Positions 6,235 through 15,325 of a stretch of 38,006 nucleotides of DNA are shown here, one piece after another. A model generated the notes under the pieces. That model saw only the letters and a program-made list of their open reading frames with translations, did not search any database and was not told the DNA's origin. The DNA comes from a virus. How positions within the stretch are numbered: position 1 is the first letter of the stretch; each line of letters begins with the position of its first letter. Position numbers and translations under genes: made by a program. The stretch is from positions 1 to 38,006 of the IMG/VR virus record IMGVR_UViG_3300006876_000002. One strand, 5' to 3'.

Positions 6235-6270
6235 TGGACATTGCGGACCCTCTAGTAGAGACGTCTCTAC
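6235..6270 (+). promoter_or_regulatory. late-promoter-like element, site B, with 16-bp palindrome
   Basis: TGGACA at 6235-6240, 14 nt, GTAGAGA at 6255-6261. The second half is also the left arm of a perfect 16-bp palindrome, GTAGAGACGTCTCTAC (6255-6270), which could be an operator laid over the promoter. A start near 6268 would leave a 17-nt leader with a good ribosome-binding site (GGAGAA) before the ATG at 6285. Confidence 0.55.
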
Positions 6271-6284
6271 GCAACGGAGAACCG

Positions 6285-6575
6285 ATGAAGTCGATGAACA
6301 AGGGTTCGTACAATTCGTCGGGGTCGGGTGCGAAGCCCAGCCTCGGCCTCAAGTCCTCGGCCAGCGGCTTTGCGCGGCCTGGGAAGCGGGCGGTCAAGAG
6401 CGCTGCCGCAGCTCCTGTTAGTTCTGCTAACGGTAAGATCGCTCGTCCTGGGTTCGCTCAGAAGGCGCCTAAGACAGCTGCTGGTCGAGGTTCTATCGCT
6501 CGCCCTGGTGGTGCTGAGAGCATCAGTGGGGGCAACGCATCTGCGGGGGCTAGCCGTCCGAAGACCACGGGGTGA
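6285..6575 (+). CDS. small basic Gly/Ala/Ser-rich protein, 96 aa
   Basis: The ATG at 6285 has GGAGAA 6 nt upstream. The protein is low in hydrophobics and rich in Gly, Ala, Ser, Lys and Arg, with imperfect internal repeats built on ARPG (FARPGKRA, IARPGFAQ, IARPGGAE). The repeats suggest a flexible, possibly DNA- or capsid-binding chain. It opens the portal gene block directly behind promoter-like site B. No family is recognised; a minor head protein is a guess from position. Confidence 0.65.
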   Translation: MKSMNKGSYNSSGSGAKPSLGLKSSASGFARPGKRAVKSAAAAPVSSANGKIARPGFAQKAPKTAAGRGSIARPGGAESISGGNASAGASRPKTTG

Positions 6576-6581
6576 TCCCCT

Positions 6582-6800
6582 ATGTCTACGGAGTGGCTGC
6601 ACACTGAGTGTGTTGACGATCCTCACCCCTGCTTTGCGTGTAAGTCACGCTATTGGAAGCAGCATGGAATGAACCTTTCCATCCCTCAGGACTGGAATAA
6701 CCGTCCGACTGTTAGGGAGATGGAGAAGGAAGCGATTTCTGACGCTAAGGCTACGGGTAGACCCTTCGAGCTCGCTGACGATAAGTACCGTTGGATGTAG
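6582..6800 (+). CDS. Cys-rich small protein, 72 aa, before portal
   Basis: The N-terminal half contains CVDDPHPCFACKSRYW, a Cys/His cluster that predicts metal binding, followed by a helical segment (REMEKEAISDAKATGR). Small proteins with a CFxCK motif just before the portal gene are something I recall from other actinophages, without known function. It lies 6 nt from both neighbours, so it is in one operon with the portal gene. Confidence 0.65.
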   Translation: MSTEWLHTECVDDPHPCFACKSRYWKQHGMNLSIPQDWNNRPTVREMEKEAISDAKATGRPFELADDKYRWM

Positions 6801-6806
6801 GTAGGG

Positions 6807-8711
6807 ATGCCTAGAGAGTCAAAGGCTAAGGCGCTTGAGCGGTACCGCGGTCTAGTTGATAACGCTATCCGTTTTCGGGATGAGCAAGGCTACGATGAGT
6901 TGTGGTGGCGGCTCATTGACATGTACCGCGGTAAGCAGGTTGTTGAGCTGACACCTGAGGACCGCATTACGGTCAACATTTCTTTCGGTACTATTAATGT
7001 GATCTTTCCTTCGGTGTCGGTGAACTATCCGAAGATCACTGTGTCACCGAATCAGCCTGAGGACGAAGACGTTGCTGTCATCGTGGAGCAGCTGATCAAT
7101 TGGCAGTGGAAGCACTTTGGGTTTCAGCCCGAGTTCCGTGAGGCGGTCAAGGACTGGTTGGTCCTCGGTCATGGGTGGATCAAGGTCGGGTACGCCTTCA
7201 AGGAAGCTGCTGTCCCTCTGACGGGTGACGATCTTGAGGCGGAGTACGGTCGGCGGATCGAGGAGGCCGACGAGTACGCGGCTGCCTATCCCGAGATGGC
7301 TGGCGATCTGCCTACCGATGAAGAGATTCGTGCGGGTCTGACTACGTCGCAGATGGCGGTGGTGGTTGATCAGCCGTTTGTTGAGCGGGTGTCGCCGTTT
7401 GACATGTTCGTTGATCCTGCTGCTACTCGGTTGCAGGACGCTCGTTGGATTGCTCAGCGGATCGTTCGGCCGCTCAATGAGGTGAAGGCGGACAAGGACT
7501 ACAAGAAGAGTGTTCGGGAATCTGTCAAGGCTGACATGCAGTCGTACACGCAACGTGACGACAAGATGTGGCGCCGCAAGGAGAACCTGAACAACCCCGA
7601 CATGTCCTATTGCACTATTTGGGAATTCTATGACCTGGGTGCGCAGACGATGTGTGTATGGGCCGAGGGCGCCGATCAGTACCTGGTTGACGCTGAGCCG
7701 ATGCAGTTCGCCTACGGGCATCCATTCGTGATGATTCGGAATTATGACATCCCCGAATACTTCTATCCGATGGGTGACCTTGAGAGCATCGAGTCGTTGC
7801 AGCAGGAGTTGAATAAGACTCGTTCGCAGATGATGCAGGCTCGTAAGAAGTTTGCTCGTAAGTACCTGTACAAGGAATCGGCGTTTGACAAGACGGGGCG
7901 GCAGGCCCTGGCGTCGGACATCGATAACACATTCGTTCCTGTGTCGGATGAGGGTTCACCTCTGCAAGAGACTGTTGTGCCTCTGCCACAGGTCCAGTTC
8001 CCACCTGAGATTTACAATCATTCGGAGATCGTCGAGCAGGACATCGCCACGGTCACGGGCGTTAGCGAGTATCAGCGGGGTCAAATCTCCGAGACTCGCC
8101 GTACCGCTACCGAGGCGGCGATCATCTCGGACTCGATTAGCGCTAGAGCGGCGGACAAGCTGGCTGTCGTTGAGACGACGTTGTCGCTTGTGGCTCGCCG
8201 TGTGGTTCAGGTGACCCAGCAGTTCACCACTGGGGATCAGGTGTTCCGTGTGGTTGGCGCTGACGGCGCGATGTTGTGGGTGCCGTGGAGCCGCGACGAG
8301 ATCCAGGGTGAATTTGACTTTGAGGTCGAGGCTGGTTCTACCCAGCCGCTGAATGAGACGGTGCGCCGGCAGACTGCTGTTGCGGTCAGTCAGGCGCTGG
8401 CGCCGTTTATTCAGATGGGTGTGGTTAACCCTCAGTCGATGGTCCGTTACCTGTTGCAGTTCGGGTTTGGGATTAGGGATGCGAACAAGTTCTTGATGCA
8501 GCCCGATCCGATGATGATGGGCATGGGTGGTGCCCCTCCGCCTGGCGCTCCGCCTGGGGTTGGTGGCGGGCAGGGGCCGCCCATGGGTGACGGCTATATC
8601 GATCAAGAGACTGGCAATACCGCCAACCAGGAGCTTGAGCAGCAGGCGATGATTCCGCCTGAGCTGCTCAATCAGCTTGCTGGGCAGGTGGGCCTGGGGA
8701 TGTCGGGATGA
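6807..8711 (+). CDS. portal protein (head-tail connector)
   Basis: At 634 aa this is the right size for a podovirus portal, the dodecameric ring through which DNA enters and leaves the capsid. The N-terminal part (RFRDEQGYDELWWRLIDMYR, then VNISFGTINVIFPSVSVNYP) and the central LVLGHGWIKVGY region match portal proteins; the long helix near residues 415 to 450 (ISETRRTATEAA) fits the portal stem. The C-terminus has a Met/Pro/Gly-rich tail. It follows terL and precedes scaffold and capsid, as expected. The stop overlaps the next ATG by 4 nt. Confidence 0.88.
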   Translation: MPRESKAKALERYRGLVDNAIRFRDEQGYDELWWRLIDMYRGKQVVELTPEDRITVNISFGTINVIFPSVSVNYPKITVSPNQPEDEDVAVIVEQLINWQWKHFGFQPEFREAVKDWLVLGHGWIKVGYAFKEAAVPLTGDDLEAEYGRRIEEADEYAAAYPEMAGDLPTDEEIRAGLTTSQMAVVVDQPFVERVSPFDMFVDPAATRLQDARWIAQRIVRPLNEVKADKDYKKSVRESVKADMQSYTQRDDKMWRRKENLNNPDMSYCTIWEFYDLGAQTMCVWAEGADQYLVDAEPMQFAYGHPFVMIRNYDIPEYFYPMGDLESIESLQQELNKTRSQMMQARKKFARKYLYKESAFDKTGRQALASDIDNTFVPVSDEGSPLQETVVPLPQVQFPPEIYNHSEIVEQDIATVTGVSEYQRGQISETRRTATEAAIISDSISARAADKLAVVETTLSLVARRVVQVTQQFTTGDQVFRVVGADGAMLWVPWSRDEIQGEFDFEVEAGSTQPLNETVRRQTAVAVSQALAPFIQMGVVNPQSMVRYLLQFGFGIRDANKFLMQPDPMMMGMGGAPPPGAPPGVGGGQGPPMGDGYIDQETGNTANQELEQQAMIPPELLNQLAGQVGLGMSG

Positions 8712-9742
8712 GCATTAACACTCAAGAGGCGCTGGCGCGCCATTACGCCGATTACGGGGATATCACTTGCGGGTGGGTGCCAACCGATGCGGTGGGCACT
8801 GATGCGTGGACGCCGTATGACATGCGGTGGGTTGCGACGACTGACTCGGACCCCGTCACTGTTACTAACTCCACCGAGGTTGATGCTGGCTCGGGTATCC
8901 GAGTCATGAAGTCCACGGCGAGCGCTAGCGGTACTGGCTCCCATCGAGAGTGGATGCTGCGCTCGGACAAGAACTATGTGCAGTCGGAGATTCGTTCCGT
9001 CATTTTCGGGCATGGTACGTGGGCGGACTCCGACAACATGACCCAGCAGGGTCATGTTCATCGTGCGCAGCGGCACGGCTCTGACCGTATGCGGGCGTTC
9101 GTGGCGTGGCACGATGCGTTTGTTGGTCTTCCGTCGTTGATCAACGTTGGCTTGTGGAATGCCAGGTTCAACGCTGACGATCTCAAGCTCCACAGCAAGA
9201 ACGCTGCACTGACGCTCTCCCCTGTCAAACGTCATCCTGTGACGTACTCGAATCGGGCTGGCAACGTTGTCACTGCTCACGTCCCGTCAGAGCACGGCCT
9301 CGATGTCAACTCGCACATCGATATAGTTCTGCCGACTGGGGATCTTGGTGCAACGAATGTCGCTGTTACGGGTGTCAACGGGTCAGTCATCACGTATACC
9401 GATAACGGGGCAGACGGGGCAGGGGGTGGGGGGTATGTGCAGAAGCACAGCAGCACCAATCCCTACGGGCCGCTCAGCACGTTCCCGTTCATCATGGCGT
9501 CGCGCTTGCTTGGTAACAACATGTTGCAGGCGAAGATTTGGCGGCTGGGCGACGCTGAACCTGCTTGGTCCGCCGGCGTGTCCTATGTGGCTGGGGAGCT
9601 GACGGGTCAAGAGGCGCTGACACCTTTTGATCCTGAGTCGGTGCCGAGCGGGCCTGGTGTTAGCGGTTTGCTTGTGGCTCACCTCAACGACTCAGAGGCT
9701 GTCCGTTACGGCAACCCGCAGATGCGGGAGCTTTCGCTCTGA
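8708..9742 (+). CDS. putative virion protein, 344 aa
   Basis: The protein is rich in beta-prone and polar residues, with repeated aromatic/Gly segments and a Gly-rich loop (GADGAGGGGY near residue 238). No transmembrane segment or known enzyme motif is visible. Its ATG overlaps the portal stop by 4 nt and it precedes scaffold and capsid, so it is most likely a head-associated or decoration protein, perhaps with a lectin-like beta-sandwich. The position is solid evidence of a virion role; the fold is a guess. Confidence 0.65.
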   Translation: MSINTQEALARHYADYGDITCGWVPTDAVGTDAWTPYDMRWVATTDSDPVTVTNSTEVDAGSGIRVMKSTASASGTGSHREWMLRSDKNYVQSEIRSVIFGHGTWADSDNMTQQGHVHRAQRHGSDRMRAFVAWHDAFVGLPSLINVGLWNARFNADDLKLHSKNAALTLSPVKRHPVTYSNRAGNVVTAHVPSEHGLDVNSHIDIVLPTGDLGATNVAVTGVNGSVITYTDNGADGAGGGGYVQKHSSTNPYGPLSTFPFIMASRLLGNNMLQAKIWRLGDAEPAWSAGVSYVAGELTGQEALTPFDPESVPSGPGVSGLLVAHLNDSEAVRYGNPQMRELSL

Positions 9743-9750
9743 AGTCCTGG

Positions 9751-9777
9751 TGGACAGTTTGCCTCTCCTAGTAGAGA
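9751..9777 (+). promoter_or_regulatory. late-promoter-like element, site C
   Basis: TGGACA at 9751-9756, 14 nt, GTAGAGA at 9771-9777. A start near 9784 lies downstream of the possible TTG start at 9790 by only a few bases from it, and favours the ATG at 9805 for the scaffold gene. Confidence 0.55.
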
Positions 9778-9804
9778 GCAACCATCTACTTGGACTCGGA
9801 GACT

Positions 9805-10551
9805 ATGGAAGTAATCGATACCGAGGCTCCTAGCGGAACCCCCGACGAGGGTGGCAATCCGACTGAGCCTGTTGAGGCAGCTACAGATACTAACCCGACG
9901 GCCGAACAGCTCGACTTGAGTCAGTTCGATAACCATGTGGTGAAGATCACGGTAGACGGCAAGGAAGAACTTGTCCCTGCCAAAGAGCTGCCGAGTATGG
10001 CTATGCGTCAGAAGGACTACACCCGAAAGACGCAGGAACTAGCCGAACTGCGTAAGCGTTTGCAGAACGCTGAGGCTTTGGCTGAGGCCCTGGACAACGA
10101 CCCTGTCAGTACTTTGAAGGCTCTCAACGAGGTCTATCAGACGGCCCCGAACGATGACCCTAAGTGGGATGACATGGACCCCCAGGAGCAGCGGGTCGTA
10201 AGACTTGAGCAAGAGCTGCAAGGGATGCGTGCGCAGGCAGTCCGACAGGAAATTGAGAACGAGTTCAGTCAGCTTGAGGAAGCTTACGGGGACATTGACC
10301 GCAACGAAGTGCGCAACTTCGCTATTCGGAACGGTCTGAGAGTTACCGACGCCTACAGGATCATGAACTTCGACAACGTGCGGGCTGAACAGCGCCGTCT
10401 TGCCGAAGAGGTCAAGGTCGTGGATAGCAAGCGTCAGCTTCCGCAGTCGCAAGGGGGCACCCAGCGGGGTGCGGTTACGCCTGCGACGAAGGGCAAGATG
10501 CTGGATATTCGTGAGTCCTATCAGGCTGCACTCAAACAGGCGGGACAGTAA
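9805..10551 (+). CDS. capsid scaffolding protein
   Basis: This 248-aa acidic protein is predicted to guide procapsid assembly and then leave the head. It has a disordered acidic N-terminus (EAPSGTPDEGGNPTEPVEAA), a short beta unit (HVVKITVDGKEELVPAKEL), and a long coiled-coil (about residues 70 to 195). This is the usual scaffold layout. It lies directly before the major capsid gene. The ATG at 9805 has GGAG 3 nt upstream; a TTG at 9790 would add five residues. Confidence 0.82.
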   Translation: MEVIDTEAPSGTPDEGGNPTEPVEAATDTNPTAEQLDLSQFDNHVVKITVDGKEELVPAKELPSMAMRQKDYTRKTQELAELRKRLQNAEALAEALDNDPVSTLKALNEVYQTAPNDDPKWDDMDPQEQRVVRLEQELQGMRAQAVRQEIENEFSQLEEAYGDIDRNEVRNFAIRNGLRVTDAYRIMNFDNVRAEQRRLAEEVKVVDSKRQLPQSQGGTQRGAVTPATKGKMLDIRESYQAALKQAGQ

Positions 10552-10583
10552 GTCCCATAATTTGCAGCTAGGAGTTACGCGAG

Positions 10584-11516
10584 ATGGCTCTGCCTCTTGA
10601 TACCATTCTCGCTACCACGCTTGCGAACTACCTGCCCAAGCTTGAGGATAACATTTTCAGCGCACGACCGCTGGTGTTTTTCCTCAAGGAAGCGGGCCAG
10701 GTTCGCACCATTAGTGGTGGCGCCCGAATTCAGCTTCCCCTCATCTATGCCGTTAATAGCACGGCCGGCTCGTACGCTGGTTATGACGCTATTCCGACCA
10801 CGCCTCAGGATGGCATTGGTGCGGCCGGCTATGACTGGAAGCAATACGCCGTTAGCATTTCGATCTCTGGTATCGAAGAGGCTAAGAACAACGGCGAAGA
10901 GGAAGTCATCGACCTGCTTGAGGCAAAGATCATGCAGGCCGAAGAGACTACCTATGAGAAGATGGACCAAATGTTCTTCGGCGATGGCACGGGGAACGGC
11001 GGTAAGGACTGGAACGGCCTCGGTAATCTGGTTAACCAAAATACCACGACCGTTGGCGATATCGATCCTGCTGCGCAGACTTGGTGGCAGTCCTATCGTG
11101 AGACTACGGCCGAGGTGCTGGGTCTTGCCAAGATGACTACTGCTTATAACACGGTGTCGGTTGGTAATGATCGCCCGAATGCGATTATCACCACTCAGAC
11201 CCTGTTTGAGAAGTACGAGTCACTGTTGCAGCCTCAGCTTCGTTTCAGCGATTCGAAGACTGCTGATGCTGGTTTCCAGAACTTGCTGTTTAAGGGTACG
11301 CCGATCACGTATGACACTTATGTGGGTACGGGTATTATGTATTTTCTGAATACCAAGTACCTTCGGCTCACGGGTCATAAGGATGTCTGGTGGAAGCCGA
11401 CTCCCTTTGTCCGCCCCGAAAATCAGGACGCTCGCTATGCGCAGATCCTGACCTACGGCAACCTGTGTGTCAGCAACCGTAAGCGTCAGGGCGTCCTGAC
11501 CGCTAAGACGGCTTAG
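10584..11516 (+). CDS. major capsid protein (HK97-like fold)
   Basis: At 310 aa it fits the compact HK97-fold capsid proteins of small phages. Visible landmarks are the N-terminal arm and E-loop region (VFFLKEAGQVRTISGGARIQ), a spine helix (EEVIDLLEAKIMQAEETTYEKM), and a late P/A-domain part (KGTPITYDTYVGTGIMYFLN). An AGGAG ribosome-binding site precedes the ATG. It follows scaffold and precedes head fibre and decoration-like genes. The call rests on order, size and these landmarks. Confidence 0.88.
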   Translation: MALPLDTILATTLANYLPKLEDNIFSARPLVFFLKEAGQVRTISGGARIQLPLIYAVNSTAGSYAGYDAIPTTPQDGIGAAGYDWKQYAVSISISGIEEAKNNGEEEVIDLLEAKIMQAEETTYEKMDQMFFGDGTGNGGKDWNGLGNLVNQNTTTVGDIDPAAQTWWQSYRETTAEVLGLAKMTTAYNTVSVGNDRPNAIITTQTLFEKYESLLQPQLRFSDSKTADAGFQNLLFKGTPITYDTYVGTGIMYFLNTKYLRLTGHKDVWWKPTPFVRPENQDARYAQILTYGNLCVSNRKRQGVLTAKTA

Positions 11517-11524
11517 GAGCACCG

Positions 11525-11758
11525 ATGTCTGACGTTAGTAAGAGCCCTACCCATTGGCTTGAGAGCATTGTCCTCGGTGATCCTGCGGCCGTTGCGCTGC
11601 TCACCGACAACACGGGTGGTACGGCTTCGTCCACTCTGGCCGATGTCCCTGCCGCCTATACCGAGGCGACGTTGGCTAACCAGCTTGCGAGCCTCGCTGC
11701 CAAGATCAACGCGATCTTGGGAGTGATGCACACCTACAACATGCTGGACGCCAGCTAA
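11525..11758 (+). CDS. head fibre-like protein, 77 aa
   Basis: The pattern DNTGGTASSTLADV, then NQLASLAAKINAIL, matches the short repeat module of phage head fibre proteins such as the phi29 gp8.5 type family. This module decorates the capsid surface. The protein here is one module long. It sits 8 nt after the capsid gene with a good ribosome-binding site (AGGAG) and before a transcriptional hairpin, consistent with high co-expression with capsid. Confidence 0.7.
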   Translation: MSDVSKSPTHWLESIVLGDPAAVALLTDNTGGTASSTLADVPAAYTEATLANQLASLAAKINAILGVMHTYNMLDAS

Positions 11759-11774
11759 TCCCCGTTCGGGAGCT

Positions 11775-11811
11775 GCGGGCGGGGGGACGCTCGGTTTCCT
11801 CGCCCGCTTTT
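11775..11811 (+). terminator. intrinsic terminator or attenuator after capsid block
   Basis: GCGGGCGGGG (11775-11784) pairs with CCTCGCCCGC (11798-11807) as a 10-bp stem with one G-T pair, followed by TTTTGTT. It is the only U-tract terminator I see in the late operon, and would reduce expression of genes after capsid and head fibre. Confidence 0.8.
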
Positions 11812-11830
11812 GTTGAAAGGAATCTTCTGA

Positions 11831-12190
11831 ATGGGTGCAGTAGCTTTCACCAAGGCCGCCGCTGGCGACCTCCACATGCTGGGCCGTTCGCCCGTCAACG
11901 TGATTGATAACAAGCGTGTCGTGGCTGGCACGTTGGTTTTCAGCTCTAGTTATGCGACGGGTGGCGACACCCTTGATCTCAAGACCACGGGCCTGACCGA
12001 GGTGACCAGCCTTCTGGTTGAGGGCGTGTTCATGCTTGGTTTCGGCAACACGGGCGGTCTGAGCATTGTTCTGCGGGGCACGAAGAACGCGCCGCTGATC
12101 CAGGCGTTTGACACCAACGGCGCCGAGGTCGCTAACACCACGAACCTGAGTGGCCGCATCGGTTCCCCTGTGTTTCTCCTGGGGGCGTGA
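11831..12190 (+). CDS. putative head decoration or structural protein, 119 aa
   Basis: A small beta-rich protein with KRVVAGTLVFSSSYATGG and DLKTTGLTEV, a pattern I recall in uncharacterised structural proteins next to capsid in many phages. It has no membrane segment. AAAGGA lies 8 nt before the ATG, and the gene follows the hairpin at 11775, so its level is probably lower than capsid. A capsid-surface or head-completion role fits the position. Confidence 0.65.
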   Translation: MGAVAFTKAAAGDLHMLGRSPVNVIDNKRVVAGTLVFSSSYATGGDTLDLKTTGLTEVTSLLVEGVFMLGFGNTGGLSIVLRGTKNAPLIQAFDTNGAEVANTTNLSGRIGSPVFLLGA

Positions 12191-12457
12191 GTGTCCGCCC
12201 ACTACCCCGCTCACGCTTGGGGAGGCATCCAGGTTGATGCCTACATCAACGGGGCCGCACCGTCGAGCACTCTTGCTCCTACGGGTGCGGTCGCCGTTGG
12301 TGGCGCCTGGGATGAGGCGGAGGTGCTGGACGAGCGGTTCTGTCAGAGCATCAGCATGAAGACCGAGAAGCAGTGTCGCGCATATCCGAAGAAGGGCAGC
12401 GCTCATTGCATCTATCATTCGCCGAGGGTGAGCGCTGACGATGGCGCTAACTCTTGA
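12191..12457 (+). CDS. small Cys/His protein, 88 aa
   Basis: GTG start immediately after the upstream stop. The C-terminal half carries FCQSISMKTEKQCRAYPKKG followed by AHCIYH, a CxnCxnCxxxH arrangement that suggests a small zinc-binding fold. The N-terminal half is rich in Ala, Gly and Pro. It overlaps the adaptor gene by 17 nt. It lies between head and adaptor genes, so a head-completion function is possible, but I do not recognise the family. Confidence 0.6.
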   Translation: MSAHYPAHAWGGIQVDAYINGAAPSSTLAPTGAVAVGGAWDEAEVLDERFCQSISMKTEKQCRAYPKKGSAHCIYHSPRVSADDGANS

Positions 12458-13124
12458 CCAGATAAGGACGTTCGTCCGCAGCCACCTTGACCTTGATGTC
12501 GAGGACATGCCTGACGCTCTCATCGATGTGTTCATTCGTGAGGGCAGCAAGAGGGTGGAGAAGGCGTCATCGCGGTGGCCGTTTTACGAGAACGTCTGGA
12601 CGTTCACGACTGTTCAGGGTCAGCGGTCGTATCCGTTTGCGACGATCGGCGTTGATCTCGATCAGATCAGTGCAGTGCAATCGGATGACAGGTTGCTGGA
12701 ATGGGTCGGCACGGACCTCTACACGGTCCTGAATCCGTCGAACACCACAACGACGTCTAAGCCCACGCAGTACGCCTGGTGGGCTGATGTCCTGTACCTG
12801 GTGCCTACGCCTGATGCTGCGTACACACTGACAGTCTATGGCTATCGGACCCCGATTGACTGGGTTGCGAACGGTGCGGGTGCGACTCCCGACCTTCCCG
12901 ACGAGATGCACAACACTGTGGCTACCTGGGCGCTGGCTAAGTGCTATGCGCAGCAGGAGGACCCTGAGCTTGCTTCAGTGTACGAAAGGCAATTTGCCGA
13001 CGAGTTGACTGAGTTCAAGCGGCGTATCGCTGAGACTCCGCATCCTCAGCCTTTGGTGCTGAACAGTCAGAGGATGTCTCAGCGTTCGCCGTTCGGTCGA
13101 ATGCGTTATGACTGGGAGGGCTAG
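12441..13124 (+). CDS. head-to-tail adaptor (T7 gp11-like)
   Basis: This 227-aa protein resembles tail tubular protein A-type adaptors, which form the ring below the portal. The N-terminal helices (LTLDQIRTFVRSHLDL, LIDVFIREGSKRVEKASSRWPF) and the central beta part with VQGQRSYPF and YLVPTPDAAYTLTVYGYR are characteristic, as is the late helix with ATWALAKCYAQQEDPELA. It directly precedes the nozzle gene with a one-base overlap, as in T7-like phages. Confidence 0.78.
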   Translation: MALTLDQIRTFVRSHLDLDVEDMPDALIDVFIREGSKRVEKASSRWPFYENVWTFTTVQGQRSYPFATIGVDLDQISAVQSDDRLLEWVGTDLYTVLNPSNTTTTSKPTQYAWWADVLYLVPTPDAAYTLTVYGYRTPIDWVANGAGATPDLPDEMHNTVATWALAKCYAQQEDPELASVYERQFADELTEFKRRIAETPHPQPLVLNSQRMSQRSPFGRMRYDWEG

Positions 13125-14704
13125 TGCCTCCCCGCATTGAGCTTGAACACCAACGGGATTTCACTGGCGGGCTCAACATCGCCGTTGACCCGTACGATCT
13201 AGAACCGAACGAGACGTTTGCTTGCGTTAACGTCGACATTGGTAGGGCTGGTGGGTTTCAGCTACGGCGTGGTTCGCGTAGGTGGATCGACACTACGACG
13301 GGCCTGACAGCTGATGTCGACTCGCTCTACACCTACACGGACAGCTCGGGGGTGCAGCACCTCCTGGCCGCCGGTAGAGGTCAGGTGCGGCGCTGGGATG
13401 GCGCCGCGTGGCAGGCGGTCCAAGCTGCTGTGGCCGATGGCACGACGAGTTTTGTAGAGATGAACGGCGATCTGTACATCGTCCACGAGTCTCGCAACAT
13501 CACCCGTTGGACGGGTGCGGGTGCTTCTGCCGCGATCGTTGCTGCTGGGTATAACGACAACCTCGGTGCCCCTGCCGACAACCGAATGGTCATGGGCACA
13601 TGTGCCGCTGTACACAACGGTGTCCTATTCGTCGCGAACATTAACGACAGCCTCGACGCAGCAGTCCATCCCAGCCGTATCCGTTGGTCGCATCCTGGCA
13701 AGCCTCGGGACTGGCGTACTAACGACTGGATCGACATCGACCCTGACGACGGTTCGGGTGGCATCAACGCTTTGGTGCCCATGGGTGATCGGTTGATCAT
13801 CTTTAAGGACCGTGCCATCTACGCTCTGCACGGGTTCCCGCCCGAGGGTTTCAGCGTCACCAACCTGACGCATGAGATCGGGACGCCTTCTACTCAGTCG
13901 GTGTCTGCGACGGAAGAGGTTGTCTATTTTTGGGATGCTAAGCGGGGCGCCTACGAGTTGACGTCAACGCAGGTGAAGTGGATCTTCCGTTCCCTGTATC
14001 CGTACATCGATGAGAACTTTATCGATAAGAACGGCTCGGACGATGTGGTCTGTCAGGTCCATGATGACAGGGTGTGGTACTCGGTGCCGTGGCTTGAGGA
14101 GCCTTACGCCAACACCACAGTTGGCCTCATCTACGCGCCCAACGTTGGCAAGCAGGGTGCTTGGACATTCCACGATTTGGCTCTAGTCGCCTACCACGAG
14201 CATCTGGCGACAAACAACTCTGACACCAACCTCTTGGCTGGTGATGGCCTGTTCGTGATGGAACTGGACGTCGACAACTACTACTTGGATGAGGACACTG
14301 CTGGTGCCGAATCGATGATTCGAGGCTCGTATACCACCAGGTGGTTTGATGCCAGTAAGAACGCTGCTTTGAAGAAGCGTTGGAAGCGGCCTGTGGTGGT
14401 CGTTAGCCGTAACGCTGAGCAGGAGTTCAAGGTCGACGTGTTCTCTGATTATGACCCGACGACTGTTAAGCGCACGTTTTCCATGTTTACGACATTGGAT
14501 GTCGATGAGGGCATTTGGGATGTGGATGACTGGGATGACGTCATGTGGGCAGGCGAGTACGGCGAGGCCGCCATAGTGCTACGGGGTTCACCTCTGAGCG
14601 GCGGGGTGGCGAAGGCGTTGCGGTTTAGCAATGTGACGTCGGGTGTCAACTGGCATATCCATGGACTCACTATGAAGTGGGTACCTAAGCGAATTCGGAA
14701 CTAG
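13124..14704 (+). CDS. tail nozzle / stabilisation protein (T7 gp12-like)
   Basis: This 526-aa protein has the features of podoviral nozzle or stabilisation proteins: an N-terminal FTGGLNIAVDPYDLEPNE segment, then beta-propeller-like repeats (YTYTDSSGVQHLLAAGRGQV, NRMVMGTCAAVHNGVLFVAN, DRLIIFKDRAIYALHGF). It extends the adaptor ring and closes the DNA channel. GTG start overlapping the upstream TAG by one base. The order adaptor, nozzle, fibre supports the call. Confidence 0.78.
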   Translation: MPPRIELEHQRDFTGGLNIAVDPYDLEPNETFACVNVDIGRAGGFQLRRGSRRWIDTTTGLTADVDSLYTYTDSSGVQHLLAAGRGQVRRWDGAAWQAVQAAVADGTTSFVEMNGDLYIVHESRNITRWTGAGASAAIVAAGYNDNLGAPADNRMVMGTCAAVHNGVLFVANINDSLDAAVHPSRIRWSHPGKPRDWRTNDWIDIDPDDGSGGINALVPMGDRLIIFKDRAIYALHGFPPEGFSVTNLTHEIGTPSTQSVSATEEVVYFWDAKRGAYELTSTQVKWIFRSLYPYIDENFIDKNGSDDVVCQVHDDRVWYSVPWLEEPYANTTVGLIYAPNVGKQGAWTFHDLALVAYHEHLATNNSDTNLLAGDGLFVMELDVDNYYLDEDTAGAESMIRGSYTTRWFDASKNAALKKRWKRPVVVVSRNAEQEFKVDVFSDYDPTTVKRTFSMFTTLDVDEGIWDVDDWDDVMWAGEYGEAAIVLRGSPLSGGVAKALRFSNVTSGVNWHIHGLTMKWVPKRIRN

Positions 14705-14707
14705 ATC

Positions 14708-15325
14708 ATGGCTACCGCTAGCGTCACTTACAGCTTTTCGCCCAGCACGCTCATCCTGTCAAGCGAGGTCAATACCAACTTCGCCGACCTGGTGTCCTTC
14801 CTGAACGGCGATGTTATCCATAGTGACGGTTCTGTTGCTGCTACGGCCCACCTAAGCGGTCCGTCAACGGATCCGTCGTCGTCTACCCAGTACGCCAATA
14901 AGCAGTATGTTGACAAGCTGGGCATTGTTAGGCAGGAGTCGTTGACGTCTAACTCGGCGTCGTGGGCAGCGTCGACTACTACCGACATGAACCTTGACAA
15001 CGTGTCGGTGATTGCTGGTCGCACGTATGGCGTTCACTTGCACACCCAGTATTCGTTCACGTCGGTTGATCTTGATGCGGCCTGGTCTGTCAACCTGTTG
15101 CTGAATGGTGCGGCGTTGGACCGTTTCGAGTACATTGCCCCTCGGATCACAGGCGTTCTCACGAGTCACGTTGACGCCACTGTGTACTGGACTCCTTCGG
15201 TGACGGCGGCCACGGATGACCTTGCGGTCAACGTGACGTTGCAATCGGCGGGTGCCCCGATCCAGTTCCTGGCGAGCGCTACGGCGCGGCGGACGTTGAC
15301 GCTGATTGACCTCGGGGTCCTGTAG
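14708..15325 (+). CDS. tail fibre protein with T7-like N-terminus
   Basis: The first 80 residues (FSPSTLILSSEVNTNFADLV, FLNGDVI, TQYANKQYVDK) follow the particle-binding motif seen in many tail fibre and tailspike N-termini. The remaining about 125 residues are beta-rich and end in LIDLGVL, perhaps a trimeric jelly-roll. At 205 aa it is short for a fibre. It likely attaches at the nozzle and contacts the host surface. Together with the following 172-aa protein it could form a two-part fibre. Confidence 0.72.
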   Translation: MATASVTYSFSPSTLILSSEVNTNFADLVSFLNGDVIHSDGSVAATAHLSGPSTDPSSSTQYANKQYVDKLGIVRQESLTSNSASWAASTTTDMNLDNVSVIAGRTYGVHLHTQYSFTSVDLDAAWSVNLLLNGAALDRFEYIAPRITGVLTSHVDATVYWTPSVTAATDDLAVNVTLQSAGAPIQFLASATARRTLTLIDLGVL

